Below the pieces are notes generated by a model. That model worked only from the letters and a program-made list of their open reading frames with translations. It did not search any database and was not told where the DNA came from. Source: Nonomuraea lactucae (GTDB lineage: Bacteria; Actinomycetota; Actinomycetes; Streptosporangiales; Streptosporangiaceae). From it: a stretch of 50,872 nt of DNA. The stretch is from NCBI RefSeq assembly GCF_003313395.1, contig NZ_QNFZ01000290.1:1-50872 (forward strand). The letters run 5' to 3'. Made by a program: the position numbers and the translations under genes. The first letter of the stretch is position 1, and the number at the start of each line of letters is the position of its first letter. Below, piece by piece: positions 48,326-50,872 of the stretch.

Positions 48326-48754
48326 ATGCGCAAAGGAACCAAGGCGGCATTAGTTGCGGCTATCGGAGTGCTCGGCCTCACGGCCGGCGGGGCGGCACAG
48401 GCGAACACGGCGCAGGCTGCGGAAGGCCGCTACAACATCATGATCGCTACCGTGGATGCGGGATTCGTCGCCGACTACTGCCTGCTGACCACGACGAGTG
48501 GAAACGGGCGTGCCGCGTGCAGCGGCAACAAGCCGACCAGAGCCCAATTCCGCCTCGGCGTCCCGTACAACCCCGGCGACAAGGTCTGGATCGACATCAA
48601 CGTGAGGGCGGGAAAGGACCGCAAGGGCATCGACCTCAGGGGCAACCACTACTGCGAAGTCTCGGGGCACCTGCTGGACACCAACGTGTGGTGCTGGAAG
48701 AACTTCGCGGACTCCCGCGAGGGCGGCAAGCCCGGGACCCAGATCTTCGGATGA
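48326..48754 (+). CDS. Small secreted protein, four cysteines
   Basis: 142 residues. The signal peptide ends at about residue 31 (AAQANTAQAAEG). The mature region of about 110 residues has four Cys (in DYCLL, AACSG, HYCEV, VWCWK), suggesting two disulfides, and an NVRAGKDRKG loop. No family recognised. ATG 48326 has GAGGGG 6 nt upstream. Its stop overlaps the beginning of structured element copy 2, which should terminate its message. Confidence 0.65.
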   Translation: MRKGTKAALVAAIGVLGLTAGGAAQANTAQAAEGRYNIMIATVDAGFVADYCLLTTTSGNGRAACSGNKPTRAQFRLGVPYNPGDKVWIDINVRAGKDRKGIDLRGNHYCEVSGHLLDTNVWCWKNFADSREGGKPGTQIFG

Positions 48755-48840
48755 TCGCCCTGTTTCAGGGGTAATCCACCCCTCCCCGGGTGTGCGAAAG
48801 CGCCTGCTCTCCCTTTCGGGAGGGCGGGCGCTTCTTCGCG
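48753..48840 (+). ncRNA. Structured element copy 2 (ends in a terminator)
   Basis: GATC, stem 1 CCCTG / CAGGG (48758-48770), then a segment of at least 26 nt identical to copy 1, GTGCGAAAGC and terminator stem 3 (48800-48831, 14-nt arms, two G-U pairs), then TTCTTCGCG. Confidence 0.55.
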
Positions 48841-48887
48841 TCTACACCTGCATTGCGATAACCACAACGCAAGTTCTCGTGGTTCCA

Positions 48888-49247
48888 TCAGTTATTGGGC
48901 TGGAAGGGCAGGTCGCGGCCAGCCTTCGCTATCGCCACCGTCTCGGCGTCGTAGCAGTCCGGATGATCGACGATCAGATGGATTTGGGCCCGCAGTATGG
49001 CCGAAGAGTCCCAGTCCGTCCTCGCCTGGATGTCCTTGTATGCCTGGTACACCTCGGCGCAGGGATCGACTGGGCGGGCAGGCGTGGAGCCGAGCGGGGC
49101 GGTGTCCCGGCCGAGGAAGAACGCGATGACGATGCTGCTGCCGATGATGATCGTGAAGGCGGTCTTCTTGAGCCAGGCGGGTTCGTGAGGCACGTCAGGT
49201 GATGGCGCAGGCGGCAAGTCGGAAGGCCCGGGGGTCTCTGCTGTCAC
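48888..49247 (-). CDS. Small membrane-anchored hypothetical protein
   Basis: 119 residues from GTG 49247. A Pro-rich cytoplasmic N-terminus, one transmembrane helix (TAFTIIIGSSIVIAFFLG), then an external domain with two Cys (DPCAEVYQAYKDI, HPDCYDAETVAIA). The frame is open to GTG 49376, but that extension overlaps a 38-nt segment shared with noncoding DNA at 48124-48161, so I use the shorter start. No Shine-Dalgarno is obvious at either. No family recognised. Confidence 0.5.
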   Translation of the reverse strand: MTAETPGPSDLPPAPSPDVPHEPAWLKKTAFTIIIGSSIVIAFFLGRDTAPLGSTPARPVDPCAEVYQAYKDIQARTDWDSSAILRAQIHLIVDHPDCYDAETVAIAKAGRDLPFQPNN

Positions 49248-49312
49248 ACGTGTGGGACGCGGTCGCCTGCTGGCGGGTGTACGGCTGGGTCCGGATTGCG
49301 ATGGCCTCTTCT

Positions 49313-49350
49313 CGCGTTGTATGGCCTGGCGCCGGCGCGAAGCTACGGGC
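49313..49350. repeat. 38-nt segment similar to the tail of structured element copy 1
   Basis: 32 of 38 positions match 48124-48161 (both begin CGCGTTGT and contain GGCCTGGCG). Confidence 0.7.
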
Positions 49351-49451
49351 TTCTCGTGCCATACCGGACGGCTCACTGCATTCCCCGATGATCACGCCAG
49401 CACGGCCGCTACCTTGACGCGCGTCCTGTCCCCGCTACCCCAAGGCCGCGC

Positions 49452-50126
49452 ATGCCACCCATCACCGACCGCATCGCCTACTGGGACCACTACGCCACCG
49501 GCGTCGCCAGCGACCACGACGCCACCCCCGAAGCGGCGTTGGAGAACGCCTTCGGCTGGACCCAGTACGAGGGCCACGGCCCTGGCGACGAACTGCTCGC
49601 CGATCCCGCCAGCGCGCTGGAACTCGGCTCCGGCCGCGGCCACGCGGTCGCCGCCCTGGCCACCAAGAGCATCGACGCCACCGGCGTGGATCTCTCACCC
49701 GTCCAAGTGGCCGGCGCACACGCCATGTGGGGCCACCTGCCCAACGCCCACTTCGTCCAGGCCGACGTGCTCGACTTCCTGTCCCATACCGACCGGACCT
49801 GGCAGGCGATCTACAGCATCTTCGGCGCGTTCTGGTTCACCGACCCCGAGCAACTGCTCCCGCGCGTCCGCGAGCGGCTCACGCCGGGCGGCCGGCTCGT
49901 CTTCTCCCAGGCGGAAGCCGTACCCGGCCCCTACGGCGTGCAGGGCATGTACGGGGCGGGCTTCACCGGCCCGCAGAGCTGGGTGTACCGGTGGGCATAC
50001 GAGCCTGACGTGTGGGCGCGCATCCTTGGTGAGCACGGATTCGTGGAGGTGCGGGCCTGGCACGGGCCCGCGCCCGAGCAGGACTATGTCGGCACCCTCA
50101 TCGTGCGTGCCCTCCGCCCCCGGTGA
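49452..50126 (+). CDS. Class I SAM-dependent methyltransferase
   Basis: 224-residue methyltransferase. Motif I is ALELGSGRGHAVAAL (about residues 55-69), followed by VDLSPVQVAGA, QADVLDFL and a post-motif GGRLVFSQAEA. Substrate unknown; the compact size and Trp/Tyr-rich C-terminal half suggest a small-molecule methyltransferase. A TTGACG at 49414 could be a -35 box, but the -10 (TACCCC) is poor. It is divergent from the membrane-protein gene and followed by structured element copy 3. Confidence 0.82.
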   Translation: MPPITDRIAYWDHYATGVASDHDATPEAALENAFGWTQYEGHGPGDELLADPASALELGSGRGHAVAALATKSIDATGVDLSPVQVAGAHAMWGHLPNAHFVQADVLDFLSHTDRTWQAIYSIFGAFWFTDPEQLLPRVRERLTPGGRLVFSQAEAVPGPYGVQGMYGAGFTGPQSWVYRWAYEPDVWARILGEHGFVEVRAWHGPAPEQDYVGTLIVRALRPR

Positions 50127-50180
50127 ACCCGCGGGGCCCGTCCCAGACAGTCGCCAGGGTCGCCTTCGGCTTCTTGCGCT

Positions 50181-50280
50181 GATCCCCTCACTCGCTTCCG
50201 TGGGAGGCGAGTGCCGCCCCGCCCCGGATGATGCGAACGCCCCCGCTCGGTCTACGGACCAGGCGGGGGCTCCTTCGTCG
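50181..50280 (+). ncRNA. Structured element copy 3 (ends in a terminator)
   Basis: GATC, stem 1 of 11 bp (50189-50199 with 50103-type symmetry to 50203-50213; arms CACTCGCTTCC and GGAGGCGAGTG), then the GTGCC-CCC-CCCCGG segment, GATGCGAACGC and terminator stem 3 GCCCCCGC / GCGGGGGC (50239-50270), then TCCTTCG. Sequence differs from copy 1 while the stem is kept. Confidence 0.5.
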
Positions 50281-50329
50281 TGCTCGGGTCCACCTCGTGC
50301 AAGCGGCGGGCGAGCACCCACGCGAGCGG

Positions 50330-50872
50330 TCACACCGCGGCGTGCGAGCGCAGCGGACGGACCTGAGCAAGCGCCGAAGCCGCCTCCTGGCGGACCTCAG
50401 CCAGCACCGCGCGAGCGCGCTGCTCGGAGATCTGGCCGCCTCGGGCGGTCACCGCCTCGACCGCGGCAGGCGCCTTGATGCCTGGGTCGTCCTGGTATGC
50501 GGCGCGGATGATCGACCTCTTCTCAGCCGGGGTGAGATCGCCTCGTTGCGCCTGCTCACCACGAGCCTGTCGCACGGCGCGGGCCTCGGCACGAGCCCTT
50601 CGATCAGCCTCCCTACGCTGGGCCTCGGCCAGGCGCTCTGCCGTCTCACGCTCGGCACGCGCCCGCTCGGCCACCCGCTGCTCGGCCGCCATTCGCTCGG
50701 CCGCCGCCAGCCACTCGGCACGCGCTCGCTCAGCCTCGGCCTGCTCGGCGGCCGCCAGACGCTCACGCTCGGCGCGCTCGACCGCTAGGCGCTCGGTCTC
50801 GGCCAGTTCGGCCGCTGCGGCGCGCTCGGCCTCCGCTCGTACGGCCGCTTGCCGCTCGGCCTCGGCCATCTC
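50330..50872 (-). CDS. Coiled-coil protein, C-terminal part (partial at right edge)
   Basis: The frame is open through the right edge; at least 180 residues are visible. Most of it is an Ala/Glu/Arg-rich helix (AERERLAAAEQAEAERA-type heptads) predicted to form a long coiled coil, followed by a small C-terminal domain (LTPAEKRSIIRAAYQDDPGI, then VEAVTARGGQISEQRARAVLAEV) with helix-turn-helix-like character. Proteins of this layout occur in actinobacterial integrative elements (DUF2637/Spd-like), but the diagnostic N-terminal half is not in the window. Confidence 0.5.
   Translation of the reverse strand, partial: EMAEAERQAAVRAEAERAAAAELAETERLAVERAERERLAAAEQAEAERARAEWLAAAERMAAEQRVAERARAERETAERLAEAQRREADRRARAEARAVRQARGEQAQRGDLTPAEKRSIIRAAYQDDPGIKAPAAVEAVTARGGQISEQRARAVLAEVRQEAASALAQVRPLRSHAAV

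Noticed and set aside
49248-49376. N-terminal extension of the membrane protein to GTG 49376
   Set aside because: It overlaps the 38-nt segment shared with noncoding DNA and has no ribosome-binding site; the shorter start keeps the whole transmembrane protein.
43136-50872. Second attachment site (copy of the tRNA-Ile 3' end)
   Set aside because: Looked for the T-arm and acceptor sequence to the right of the tRNA; none found in the window.

Overview
The window is high-GC actinobacterial chromosome spanning the replication origin. Gene content and order (penicillin-binding protein, PadR, ino1, cca, murJ, sigM/rsmA, trxBA, parBA, rsmG, jag, yidC, yidD, rnpA, rpmH, dnaA, dnaN, gnd, recF, dciA, gyrB, gyrA, DUF3566 protein, tRNA-Ile) match the oriC region of Streptomyces and Streptosporangiales. 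Long Gly/Pro-rich coding tails, many GTG/TTG starts and minisatellite-rich intergenic gaps suggest a Streptosporangiaceae-type organism such as Nonomuraea. That genus is inference.

Layout. 1-498 is the start of a penicillin-binding protein gene running off the left edge. 1.0-4.8 kb holds a PadR regulator with a palindromic operator, inositol-phosphate synthase, isopentenyl-diphosphate isomerase and an MFS transporter. 4.8-15.3 kb is the conserved cca / YbaK-like / DUF6049-like / murJ / pseudokinase / sigM-rsmA / trxB-trxA block. 15.4-20.8 kb carries a GNAT enzyme, an aminotransferase, a decayed pentapeptide-repeat gene, a D-Ala-D-Ala ligase-family gene and a threonine aldolase. 20.8-26.5 kb is the partition locus: four parS sites, parB, then an ECF42-type sigma factor plus YCII pair set between two arrays of one 14-bp minisatellite family, then parA with a fifth parS site inside its coding region. 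26.6-30.2 kb is the minus-strand rsmG-jag-yidC-yidD-rnpA-rpmH cluster. 30.2-32.8 kb is dnaA flanked on both sides by DnaA-box clusters, with oriC between dnaA and dnaN. 32.8-42.9 kb is dnaN, gnd, recF, dciA, gyrB, gyrA and the DUF3566 protein.

From tRNA-Ile (43.06 kb) to the right edge the sequence is accessory and phage-like: an integrase remnant against the tRNA, a DNA methyltransferase, a truncated endolysin start, two endonuclease VII-like genes, a frameshifted endolysin, a secreted protein, a holin-like protein, small secreted or membrane proteins, a methyltransferase and a coiled-coil protein cut by the edge. I read it as a degenerating integrated element. No second attachment site is visible.

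The less expected observations are: a structured element present three times in the accessory region whose first stem is kept while its sequence changes; the split parA/parB locus with matching minisatellites on each side; perfect DnaA boxes inside dnaN and recF; Pro at GyrA position 91; a leaderless 10-codon reading frame overlapping the start of the DUF6049-like gene; and zinc-module expansion in the endonuclease VII pair.
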